From the NCBI GenBank assembly GCA_024220525.1, contig JAMYWO010000005.1:50189-70999 (forward strand): a DNA stretch of 20,811 bases. Direction: 5' to 3'. The first letter of the stretch is position 1, and every line of letters starts with the position of its first letter. Positions 9,126-19,225 of this stretch are shown piece after piece. The translations under genes and the position numbers were made by a program. The notes under the pieces were generated by a model. It was not told where the DNA came from and did not search any database. It was given only the letters and a program-made list of their open reading frames with translations. This DNA is from Cochliopodium minus (lineage: Eukaryota > Discosea > Himatismenida > Cochliopodiidae).

Positions 9126-10623
9126 TCATAAAATATTGCAATATCCTTGATTTCTTTTCTCGATCTGTTCTTCTAAATTCATCAACAACAGATCATTTTT
9201 TTTTTGAAAGTTGTGGAAGCGATCATCATCCAAAAGTTGCTCCTTCCTCATCTTCTCAATTTGTTTAATATAAATCTCCTCTTTATTCAACGTGTCTTCA
9301 TAAATTTTCTTATATTCATTCTCAATCTTTGAAATTGTCTCTTTGTAATCCTTCTCGATCATGTCAGATCTTTGGAGGAACATGTCAATAATTTGTTGAG
9401 ACTGTTCTTTGAGGATCTCATAATTATCAGCTTTAACTTCTTTGACTTCCTCCTTCCTAACAATGAAAGGAGGAACTTTTTTATAAATGAAATCCAAAAG
9501 ATCTTCAGGAAGTTTGATTAAACCTCCGTTCGCTTCTACCAACTCTTCATTTCTAATAAAATGATGGAAGAAATCTGTTTTGTGATTTCCAGAATTAAAA
9601 CAAAGGAAAAGTCTTTCCCTGGATTCCTTATCTTGAGAAATGACATCGTAAAGCTTTTGAGAAATTTTATTAACAATGATTCCAAAAGGTACAGGATGAT
9701 CAAAAGCATCAAGAATACAATTAAGGGTGATTAAATCATCAGGACTTACTCTTCCTGAATTTACAGTAACAACAAAAATGATTTTGAAGATTCCGTTTTG
9801 TTGGAGCGCTTTGGTTATTTCTTTTGCCGCCTCTTTTCTTTTCAAAACGTCGGAGAGACCTGGTGTGTCTCCATATATTATTCCTTCATGTTTGTATGTT
9901 TTGAGATATTGGCTCATTCCTGTCCCAAAACTCATTCCTGACTCGAAAATCACTTTTCCAATCAAACAATTCAAAATTGTGCTTGAAATTATATTTTAAA
10001 AAAATATAATTTTCATGATTTTTAAATTTCACCTTTTTCCTTTTTTAAAATAAAAGATTTAGGTATCTCTAATTTTTATCTTATAAATCTAGTTTTACCA
10101 GCTCCTGGATTACCTTTTCAATTAAAAAATTATTAGTTCAAATAATTAATAAATTAATTTTTGTAACATTTAATTAAAATTGTTAAAAAATATATGCATC
10201 ATAACATCAAGAGAATTTATAATTACCCAATAACAAGATTTTTTGTTGGAATGAATTCTCCTCTTTTTCAATTTCTTTTCTTACAATTTCTTTGCCCTTT
10301 TTGAAACAATTTTCCTGATGTTCATCTATCTCTTTCTCAGAGAATCCCCAATAACAATATCTGCATTCTATTTTTATTTGATCATTCGTGTCAAGGCATT
10401 TATTAACATGATTTTTCAGATCTTGTTTATCAAACATCAAATTACAGATTGGACATGCATCCTTTTTTTCCCCACAAATGTTGGCATGTTTTTCCAATTC
10501 GCTCGATCTAAATAATCCTTGACAAAATGGGCAAATTCCTCCACATTCCTTCATATGATCATCATAATCATTTTTAAAAGTATATTCTGTTTCACATAAT
10601 ATGCAAAAGTAATTCTCATTCAT
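9126..10623 (-). CDS. Four C2HC zinc fingers fused to a P-loop GTPase (GTPase C)
   Basis: Exons 10227-10623, 10099-10113, 10033-10039 and 9126-9981 give 424 aa ending at TGA. Residues 7-106 hold four fingers of form C-x2-C-x11/12-H-x3-C: C7/C10/H23/C27, C31/C34/H46/C50, C57/C60/H72/C76 and C87/C90/H102/C106. They resemble TRAF-type or UBZ-like C2HC fingers, which usually bind proteins or ubiquitin. A basic-acidic linker leads directly into KILLLGNPGAGKST (P-loop at 133-141). G3 is DTPG; a G4-like NKIS follows. The C-terminus is coiled coil, with no hydrophobic tail. The fusion is supported by phase (exon 1 ends at phase 1, exactly as in GTPase B) and by the first exon continuing KILLLG, the strand before the P-loop. 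A separate zinc-finger gene would end NYKFS and leave the GTPase without its P-loop. Confidence 0.87.
10033..10113 (-). other. Two P-loop microexons of GTPase C (15 nt and 7 nt) with the intron between
   Basis: Exon 2 is 10099-10113 (GTAATCCAGGAGCTG) and exon 3 is 10033-10039 (GAAAAAG), flanked by AG and GT. Sizes, phases and positions are identical to those in GTPase B, whereas the introns around them (113, 59 and 51 bp) have diverged. The microexons therefore predate the duplication. Confidence 0.85.
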
Positions 10624-10717
10624 TTTTTTTATTATTTATTTTTCATTTTTTTTATATTTTTTTTGAAACATGTTTTTTTTGCTTTCAAATTTTTAAATAC
10701 ATTTTTATTTGTCTTTT

Positions 10718-12915
10718 TTAATTCATCTCTGAAAGTTTATTGCTATTTTCATTATCATTGAATTCCCTTTCACTGATCTCTTCCCTTAACTTGCTGGTGT
10801 TTCCTAACATGGCACTATTATGTTTGTTGTTATTGGAGCTTGATTTTAGACCACTAAAAGAGGGATGTTTAAAAGTGAAAACTTGCGGCACGATAATCAT
10901 TATTTCCGATCTTCAAAATAAAAAATAAAAAAAATAAAAAAATAAATTAATTTTTTTTTACAACACAACAATGATCATAAAGGCGAGAAGTTGTCTCATA
11001 CTCAGTGGTGATAGCACTCCACAAACAATAAAACTGATGGCCAAGATAAGCATGCCAAGATTAGAAAACAAAACAGTAATAGTTACTCTCCCTTTGTTTT
11101 AAAAAAAAAAGAAATAAAAAAAAGAAATATAATTAAAAAAATTATTTTACCAATAGTTTTCTTTTTGAATTTTTTCATTGATCTTATAATTGAAAAACCA
11201 CCAACAGAAAAAAAAATGATTATCATAAAGAAAATGGCTGACGGAACAAAGAAAGTTGCCCTTTGGCCAGCCATTGTAAAAGTGAAAGTAATGTAAGTGA
11301 TACAAAAGGCAATGTAAATCCCAATCAAAGCTTTCAAAAACAATTTATTTTATTTAAAAAATTTAAAAAAATATTAAACTAATAATTTAAACAATATTAA
11401 ACAAATAATTAAAAATTTATTTATTCAAAAAAAAAAATTCTAAAGTTTGTTTATTTTTTTACCAATACTTGTTAGAATGAAAGGTATTTTGAAATAAGAA
11501 AGGCCAGGGTAAGACATTTTTTTTTGTAACAACAATTCTTGAAAGAAGTAGGCGAGGGACATCGATGAGATGTTTGTGAAACAAATGGCAATAAAATTTG
11601 TGGTGAGATACAATCCATAGACGTACCATCTACGTATGGAAAACATGTCCAACACGAAAATGATGTTGCAAATCAAAGCAAGATTACAAAAGAAAAGACA
11701 TAATTGAGCTTCAAAACAAATTAATAATTTAAAAAAATAAAATTAAAAATAAAAGAAATAAAAATTGAAACTAAATAAAAATAAAAAAAAAAAAAAAAAA
11801 AATCTTTTAATTACCTGCAGATGGCCTTATTCCTTGTTCAAAAGCAAAAGATATTTGACCTTTGATTCCAAAAAAAAGAGTGACAACAAAAATTATTTCA
11901 GTGAAGACTTGGAAGAAAATCATTCCACCCCCTCCTGTCAGCTCGATCCACACGTTATTATCTTCTGAAACAGTGACCATGACTGGCAATGAAGAATTGG
12001 CCATTGCATTCTTTGTTATTTCAACAACAATCTTAGTGAAGTCCTATTTCAAAAAAAAAAATAATAAAAAAAATAATTTTTTAATCATCTTTAATGGATT
12101 TAAGAAATTTATAATAATTTTATAAATTTTTAATTGATTTTGATCTTTGATTTTTTTTTTACATCTGTTCCTATCATCAGTATTGGAGTTGATTGATTAT
12201 ATCTATTATCAGTGTATTTCACTGAAGCCAAATAATCTGGAGTGGATCCACCCAATAAAAACACTGCGGAAGCTCCTTCTCTTTTCCCAACTTCTCCATG
12301 CACTTCCACATCACAACCTGCACCAACTATCAAAAGAATAGCCAATCCATTTAATGGGTAAGGAGTGTTTAATCTTTTACATGATTGCATCTCAGCAACA
12401 TTTAATCCTGTTAGTGAGATGAATATTAGAAAATGATACATCACATAAAATTTACTTATTATATCAAATGAATATCAAATTATTGAAAGAGTTATTAATA
12501 TATTTTTCGATTTTTTTGTATCCCTCGTATTGTGAAGTGAATGTTATTTAGCAATGTTTAAATTTTAAAAAAATATTTGTATCTCATTTTCAAGTGTGAT
12601 AAATAATTTATATGATTCTTATTTGTAAATTTATTGGTAAGTATTGAAAGGAATAGGATATTCATTTTTGTAATATTTTGTTTTATTTTTAATTTTTCCT
12701 CCTCTAAAGGAAAAAGGATATTATTTTATTTCTGTTGTGGATATACCTCCAGGAACTATTGGAACAGTGAAAGGTGACCATGTTTTTTGGGATGAACGAA
12801 GATATTTAGGAGTATGGATATCAAAGGTGGTATTATCAAATGGATTGAAGATGATTGAGCTATGAGCGAAAGCCAAAACCACAATCAAAAAGATGAGCAC
12901 AAATTTGATCACCAT
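10718..12915 (-). CDS. PA-domain seven-TM receptor-like protein, copy 2 (intact)
   Basis: Seven exons (12747-12915, 12163-12407, 11815-12043, 11463-11708, 11151-11330, 10962-11091, 10718-10910) join in phase with GT-AG introns to 463 aa. Residues 1-18 are a signal peptide. A PA domain follows at about 58-140 (GLAILLIVGAGCDVEVHGEV, AGASAVFLL-like EGASAVFLL, then STPILMIGTD). PA domains are non-catalytic lids or ligand-binding modules of proteases and sorting receptors. Exon 3 adds a beta-rich stretch and TM1; exons 4-7 supply about six further helices, including the conserved WYVYGLY and SLAYFFQELLL. The tail after VPQVFTFKHPSFS is Ser/Asn/Glu-rich and ends SEMN. I infer a membrane sorting or sensing role; I know no named family with this exact layout. 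A 59-bp intron splits KKKTIG from RVTITV. Confidence 0.9.
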
Positions 12916-13067
12916 CTCAAATTTTTTTAAATAAAAAAATAATTTAAATTTGGTTTCGATCTACTTTGAGATCTACCGCATCAGATTTGGAATTTCAATG
13001 TTTTTTCACTTTGAAGAAAGAAAATTTTTTTTTGAAATTAAAATGAGAAAATCTTCAAAATTATTTT

Positions 13068-13491
13068 TTAATTTAATTCAACTGATTTTCCACTTTTATT
13101 TTCTGTCGAACTATTTGTTGGATTCTCTTTGTTTCCTATAAATTCTTTGTCACTAATTTCTTCTTTCAGCTTACTGACGCTCACATTAATACTGTTACTT
13201 TTTTTAGGTTTTGAATTCAGTGCACTAAAAGAAGGATGCTTGGAAGTGAAAACTTGTGGTACAATGATCAAAATTAAATAACTTTTTAAAATAATATAAA
13301 AGACTTTCAAAATTAAATTTTTTTTCGTTTACATGATAAGAATAATTTGAAAAGAAAGAAGGCCATCCATATTCAAGGATAAACAATTCTGCGGACAAGA
13401 AAAAAAACAGCAAAAACAAACATTCCAAGCACTGAAAAGATAACAGTGTTTTCTTTTTGAATTTTTTCATAGATTTTAAAACCGTGTATCC
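13068..13491 (-). pseudogene. PA-7TM receptor relic (copy 3), 3' exons only
   Basis: From 13491 downward the minus strand encodes GYTVLKSMKKFKKKT (the loop after TM5), then a frame-shifted version of the TM6 region (VFSVLGMFVFAVFFL), with a few codons missing at the IGRV junction and a stop afterwards. The last exon is well kept: VPQVFTSKHPSFS, then a tail with SKLKEEISDKEF and ending GKSVELN and TAA at 13068. Its acceptor has eroded, because sequence upstream of LIIVPQ lacks a good AG at the family position. No PA or TM1-TM4 exons remain. The tail is closest to copies 2 and 4. An intact VELN tail in a headless gene suggests recent truncation. Confidence 0.8.
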
Positions 13492-13614
13492 TCATATTGA
13501 AATTTTCGATAAACCAATTTTGATCAGTAATATTTAAATTTCAAAGGAATTATTGAAGAATCAAAAAAAAAAAAAAAAAAAAAGATAAAAATTTTACATT
13601 CACCCAAATCTTTA

Positions 13615-16600
13615 TTAATTTAATTCTACATCAGATGGAGTTCTATTTTCGGAACTTTTGCTCGTTTTGTATTTATCAGTGAATTCTTTTTCACTGATTT
13701 CGTCTTTCAACTTGCTGTTGGAAACACCAGTACTAGGCTTGTTAGAGTTTGATTTGAGATCACTGAAAGAAGGATGTTTAAACGTGAAAACTTGTGGAAC
13801 AATAATCAAAATTTCTGTTCTAAAATTAAAAAATTAAATAATAAAAAATCAAAAATAAATTAATAAATAAAATAAAAAATAAAAAATAAAAAATAAAATT
13901 AAGAATAAAAAATAAAAAATAAAAAATAGATTAATAATTTTTTTTTTTTACAATACAGCTATGATTAAAAACGCTAGAAGATCATCCATGCTCAAAGGCA
14001 ACCTGACTCCAAAAACGATGAAACTGATGGCAAAGATAAGCATACCAATAATAGAAAAAAGAACAGTAATTGAAACTCTCCCTATTAAAAAATAATTTAA
14101 AAAAAAATAAAAAAATATTTTTTAGTTTTAAAAAATACTTAATAATTGATGACATTAAAAAAATTTTATTTTTTTTTTTACCAATCGTTTTCTTTTTGAA
14201 TCTTTTCATTGATCTTACAATGGTGTATCCCCCAATTGAAAAAAATACAATGACCATCAAAAATATGGCGGCAGGAACGAAGAAAGTAGCTTTTTGAATT
14301 CCTGTGTCAGTTTTGTAGCTCAAGTAAACGGAACAAAAGGCAATGTAAATTCCAACAAGAGCTAATGTTAAAAATAAAAAATAATGTCAAAATAAACAAA
14401 AAAAAAATGATAAAAAATTGTAATAAAAAAATAATTAAATTTTTTAAAAAAAAATAAAAAAATAAAAAAAATAATTAACAAAATAAAAATTAAATAATTA
14501 ACAAAATAAAAATTAAATATTAAAAAAATATATTGAATTATTAAAGTTAAAAAAAAACTAAATTAAAAAAAATAACAATAAATATCAAATAAAAATATTT
14601 TGAATAAATAAAAAATCTATATTAAAATAATTTACAAAAAAAAAATATATTGAATTATTAAAAAAACTAAAATTAAATTAAAAAAAAATAAAAAATATCA
14701 AAAACCAGAAAAAATTTTTATTTTACCAATACTTGTTAGAATAAATGGTATTTTGAAATAAGAAAGACCAGGATAAGACATTTTTTTTGTTAATAACAGT
14801 TCTTGAAAGAAATATGCAAGAGACATCGATGAAATGTTTGTGAAACATATAGCTAAAAAATTGGTGGAAATGTACAATCCGTATACGTACCATCCTCTGA
14901 TGCCAAACAAATCGATCACAAAAATGATGTTGCAAATCAAAGCAAGATTATTAAAGAAAAGACACAATTGAGCTAAAAAAATTATTCAATGAATTTTTAA
15001 TAAAATGATTTGTTTCAAAATGGATCAAAATAATCAATTCAAAAAATAAATAAAAAAAATAAAAAACTAATTAAAAACAATAAAAATAAAATAATAAAAA
15101 AAAATAAAAACTCAAATAAAAAATAAATAATAAAAAACTAATAAACAATAAAAATAAAAAAATTAAGAATATAATGATTTAAATAAAATAGTTAATGAAT
15201 AATGAAAATAAAAAAATTAAGAATATAATGATTTAAATAAAATATTAAAGAAATAATTAAAAAAATAAAAATAAAAGAAAAATGGTGATCAACTAAAAAA
15301 AAATTGTTTTCATATATTACCTGCAGATGGCCTGAAACCTTGTTGCATTGTAAATAAAATTTGTCCTCTTATTCCGAATATGAGGGTGACAACAAAAATG
15401 ATGAGAGTGAAAACTTGAAAGAAGATCATCCCTCCTCCTCTTGTCATTTTGGACCATTGGTTTTTGTCTTCTGTTACTGTCACAAAGACAGGGAGTCTAG
15501 AACCTGCTTTAGCGTTCTTTGTGATTTGAGCAACAACCTTAATGAAATCCTATTAAAGAAAAAAATTGAAAATAAAAAATAAATAATAAATAATAATAAT
15601 AATAATAATAAAATAATAATAAAGATAATAATAAAAATTATAATAATAAAGAAAAAAATAAAATTTGAATGAAAATAATAAAATAAAAAATAAAAAATAT
15701 AAAATAAAAATTTAAAAAAAAATAAAAAAAAAAATAAAAAAAAAAATTGAAAATAAAATAAAAATAAAAAAAATCAAAAATAAAAAATAAAGAATAAAAA
15801 TTAAAAAATAAAAAATAAAAAATAAAAAATAAAAAATAAAAAATAAAAAATAAAATTATTTTTACTTCTGTGCTTATTGACAAGATAGGAACACTTTCGT
15901 TGTATCTATTGTCATTATATTTTACATTAGACAAAACATCAGGAGTGTTTCCACTTAATAAAAACACAGCAGACGCTCCCGCTCTCTTTCCCACTTCTCC
16001 ATGAGTTTCTGCATCACATCCTCCCTGTATAACAAGAAGAACAGCCAATCCTTTGATAGAATAAGTTGTATTTAAGTTTGTGCATGACTGCATATCTTTG
16101 CTTGTGCTGCCTATTTTTAAAAAAGATTAAACTTTTTTTTCATGATTGTCTATGTTTTTTTTCAATATGTTCTGTATTTTTGATTATATTCGCTGTAATT
16201 TTTATTTTGCATAAAATAAAAAATACTAAAATTTTGGCCAAATTAAAGTTGTTTCCTTGAAATTTCCTAATAATCTTAAATTTGAACAAAAAATTAAATG
16301 ATTCTCTTTTCAATTTTTGAAAGGGGAAATTTTTTTAAATATAATTTATAATATTTTTATATTCAGTTATAAATAAAATCAAATACACATACATATAAAT
16401 TCAAAAATAAAAATTTTTTTTGTCAATCTATCGATATGTATACACAAATTGAAAATTATTGAATATTCATATTTCACAATAAATTTTTTTATTTTGAATT
16501 TAATTTATTTCCTCAATTTTCTTCAAAAATAAGATAGATATATTTTTTAATTCCACCACGATAAAGGAATTTAATTTAACAATGATTGATTAGAATTGTG

Positions 16601-16836
16601 TATGAGAGAGGAAAATTTAATTTCCTAAATTGTAAATTTTTTTTTTTTTTCAAAATTTTTGTTTTACCACCAGGTACTATTGGAACAGTGAAGGATGTCC
16701 ATGTCTTCTTTGAAGTATGCAAAAATCTCGGAGTGTGTATATCAAATGTAGTATTGTCAAATGGATTGTAAATCATGGATGATTTAGTTAAAGCAACAAC
16801 CATGATAAAAAATATAAAAGTCATTTTGATCACCAT
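13615..16836 (-). CDS. PA-domain seven-TM receptor-like protein, copy 4 (intact)
   Basis: Seven exons (16668-16836, 15866-16110, 15321-15549, 14727-14972, 14182-14361, 13952-14081, 13615-13819) join in phase and give 467 aa. Exons 1-6 are base-for-base the same lengths as in copy 2. Signal peptide at about 1-20; PA domain about 58-140 (GLAVLLVIQGGCDAETHGEV, KRAGASAVFLL). Approximate helices: 176-200, 217-240, 246-272, 286-312, 322-346, 360-382 and 388-415. The tail ends SDVELN after SKLKDEISEKEF. Introns are much longer than in copy 2 (up to 557 bp) and are stuffed with A-rich repeats; the coding sequence is clean. The intron between KKKTIG and RVSITV (100 bp) is shared with copy 2. Function as for copy 2: inferred cell-surface or endomembrane receptor. 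Confidence 0.9.
14380..14720. repeat. A-rich expanded intron 4 of receptor copy 4
   Basis: This intron consists mainly of A runs broken by T. It includes a perfect 23-bp tandem pair (14471-14493 and 14494-14516) and a separated repeat of ATATTGAATTATTAAA near 14529 and 14647. It holds no ORF. The same intron is 132 bp in copy 2 and 365 bp here, so the difference is local expansion. Confidence 0.75.
15151..15244. repeat. 40-bp direct repeat in intron 3 of receptor copy 4
   Basis: The 40 bases at 15151-15190 recur exactly at 15205-15244, a 54-bp period. The repeat contains AATTAAGAATATAATGATTT. It lies inside an A-rich 348-bp intron and accounts for part of its extra length over copy 2 (106 bp). 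Confidence 0.9.
15550..15865. repeat. A-rich low-complexity intron 2 of receptor copy 4
   Basis: The intron is almost entirely AATAAT, AAATAAA and AAAAAT units, with a run of nine or so AAATAAA-type units near 15800-15855. Reading through it on the minus strand yields an artificial Phe/Tyr-rich ORF. It holds no other structure. Confidence 0.85.
16111..16667 (-). other. Long intron 1 of receptor copy 4 (557 bp)
   Basis: The sequence between the signal-peptide exon and the PA exon is not simple repeat and contains only short ORFs on the plus strand. I see no second gene, RNA or transposon feature in it. The matching intron is 339 bp in copy 2, 158 bp in copy 1 and 95 bp in copy 5. Confidence 0.6.
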
Positions 16837-17033
16837 TTCAAATTCTCTTTTTGTGATAATATCCCGATTGGAAAGAAGTTTTTTTTTTTATATTTTATAA
16901 TTTATAATATTTGATTGAATAATTCATATTATTATTCCATCTTTAAAAGTTCAGAGAAAAAAAAATATTTACTGGTTTGATTAATTACTATGTAAAATTT
17001 GAAGAATAAGGATTTTAAAGGAAAAAAAAAATT

Positions 17034-19062
17034 TCAATTTAATGTTGCGTTGCTATCTTTATCATCAAATTCTAAAGAAATAATTCGATTAAAATCAAAC
17101 TTCTTTTATAAAAAAAAAATATTTATTTGTTGAATTACTTTTGAACCCACTTGATAACTCATTATTTTTCCCGCTGTCACTATTACTAGACTTATTTGTA
17201 AGTTTCTTTACTTCACTGAAAGAAGGATGTTTGAAAGTGAAAACCTAACAACCAAAACAAACAAAATCAACAAAACTTGAAAAAATTTTACAAAAAAATT
17301 TACTTGGGGAACAATGATAATAATTTGTGCTCTAAATATTTTTTTTAATTTCATTTGTAAAAAAAAAAAGATTTGAAATGAAAAAAAAAAAATTCTTACG
17401 AGAAATTGATTATTATAAAAGCAAATAAACTGTCATAATTTAAAGGAGCAAAAAATCCAAGTACAAGTAAACTGACACCCAATATAAACATGCCTACGAT
17501 GGAACAAAATACAGTTATAGTGACTCTTCCTAATCCCTTCTTTTTGAACCTTTTCATCGATGTCAAGATACTGTAAGCTCCCATCAAAAAGAAGACTATA
17601 ACCATAAAGTAAATTGATGCAGGAATGAAAAATGTGGCTTTTTGGGTTGCTGTAACTGATCGATATAGTAGTATAACGATACAAAAAGCAATATAAACAA
17701 TAATCAAGGCTATAGATGGTTTTTGAATTATAAAAATTAATAATTAAAAAAAAAATATTGAAATTTGGTTGTAAGAATTTACATATGCTTGTTATGATGA
17801 AGGGGATTTTAAAATGTGATAATCCAGGATGTGACATCTTTTTTTGTAACAATAATTCTTGGAAGAAATAGGCAAGTGACATGGATGAAATATTCACAAA
17901 GACTGATCCAAAAAAGTTTGTGGTGATGTATAATCCATAAACATACCATCTTCTTATCGAGAAAATGTCCAATACACATATAATATTACAAATCAAGGCC
18001 AGATTACAAAAGAAAAGGCATAATTGAGCTATCATAAAAGAAAATTATCAAATTCAAGCTTTAAATAAGGTACAAATATTACCCGCTGATGGTATTATCC
18101 CTTGTTGCATTGCAAATAATATCTGTCCTCTTATTCCAAAAATCAAGGTGACAACCATGATAAGTTCGGTGATGACTTGAAAGAATATCATACCACCTCC
18201 ACCTGTCTTTTGAATCCATATACTTGGATTTTCTTTGACAGTGATAAAAACAGGTAAGGTTGAATTATTTTTTGCATTCTTTGTTAATTCTGCAATTATT
18301 GCAAGTAATCCCTAATAATGTAAATTAAGGTTTGATTGATCTCAATAATTGTATTTTTATCAAATATATAAAGGATTATTCGTCAAAATATAAAAATAAA
18401 ATATTTTTTTTTTTTACCTTTGTTTCCATCATCAAAATAGGTACAGATTGATTATATCTTTTATCATCAAATTTTATTGATGCTATAATTTGAATGATTT
18501 GGTGAATTTTATTTTTTTATTTATTAAATTATCGGGAATAGTATTTGGAGTTTGTTTTACCAAGAAAATCTGGAGCACCTCCACCAACAATAAATACAGC
18601 GGATGCACCTGCATTTTTACCGACTTCTGCATGTTGTTCAACAGAGCATCCTTGTTGGGGCAATAAAATGACAGCCAATCCTTTCACTGAGTATGAAGTC
18701 TTTAATTTATCACATGCTGCCATATCTTTAGATGTTGCTCCTATATCATTTGAAAAAAAAAGTTTTATTTGGCAGGGGAATAAATTTTATTTATTTAATT
18801 TTTATTAATTTATCGATAATTAATTTTGCTATTACCACCGGGAACTATTGGTACTCGAAACTCTTTCCAACTTTTCTTTGAAGTATGTAGAAATCTTCAA
18901 TTTTTTTTAAAAAAAAGATAAATTTAACTCCTAATTTTGGCCTTGTTTTTAGTACTTTGATGTATGTATTTCAAATGTGGTATTATCAAATGGATTAAAT
19001 ATGATTGAAGTTTTAACAGTCAGCAAGAATAAAAATATCAAAAACAGAGGAATTAGTGACAT
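17034..19062 (-). CDS. PA-domain seven-TM receptor-like protein, copy 5 (intact, ten exons)
   Basis: Exons 18956-19062, 18836-18894, 18561-18740, 18418-18482, 18083-18311, 17783-18028, 17400-17709, 17304-17331, 17139-17244 and 17034-17071 join in phase with GT-AG introns to 455 aa ending at TGA. Signal peptide about 1-19; PA domain follows (GLAVILLPQQGCSVEQHAEV, NAGASAVFIVGG). Helices match copies 2 and 4 (WYVYGLY, SLAYFFQELLLQKKMSHPG). The tail is short: VFTFKHPSFS, a Ser/Asn/Lys stretch, then FDDKDSNATLN. The gene differs in structure from copies 2 and 4. It has extra introns in the signal-peptide exon (61 bp), the PA exon (78 bp) and twice in the last exon, but none between KKKGLG and RVTITV. 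It forms a subgroup with copy 6. Confidence 0.9.
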
Positions 19063-19225
19063 TTAAGTTTTTTTTTTATTTTTTAGTTTTTTTTTTTTTT
19101 AAATTCAGTTTTCTTTCGTAAAAAATTTTAATTAATCACCCTAAAAATAAATAAATTCAAAATGGATTTAATCGAAAAATCTTTGAAAAAAATTGTTTCA
19201 TAATTTAATTTATTCAAAAAACTTT

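Noticed and set aside
10207-10623. Stand-alone zinc-finger gene ending NYKFS
   Set aside because: The GTPase downstream would lack its P-loop, and splicing at GGTAATT restores it with the same phase as in GTPase B.
15638-15865. Phe/Tyr-rich minus-strand extension of the copy 4 PA exon (up to 151 codons)
   Set aside because: It is read-through of an A-rich intron; the exon ends at the donor at 15866 and joins exon 3 in phase.
17433-18035. 200-codon minus-strand ORF in copy 5, and a similar one at 19620-20177
   Set aside because: The first part is the TM2-TM3 exon, but the rest runs through an intron and then the wrong frame of the next exon. Spliced frames are conserved between copies.
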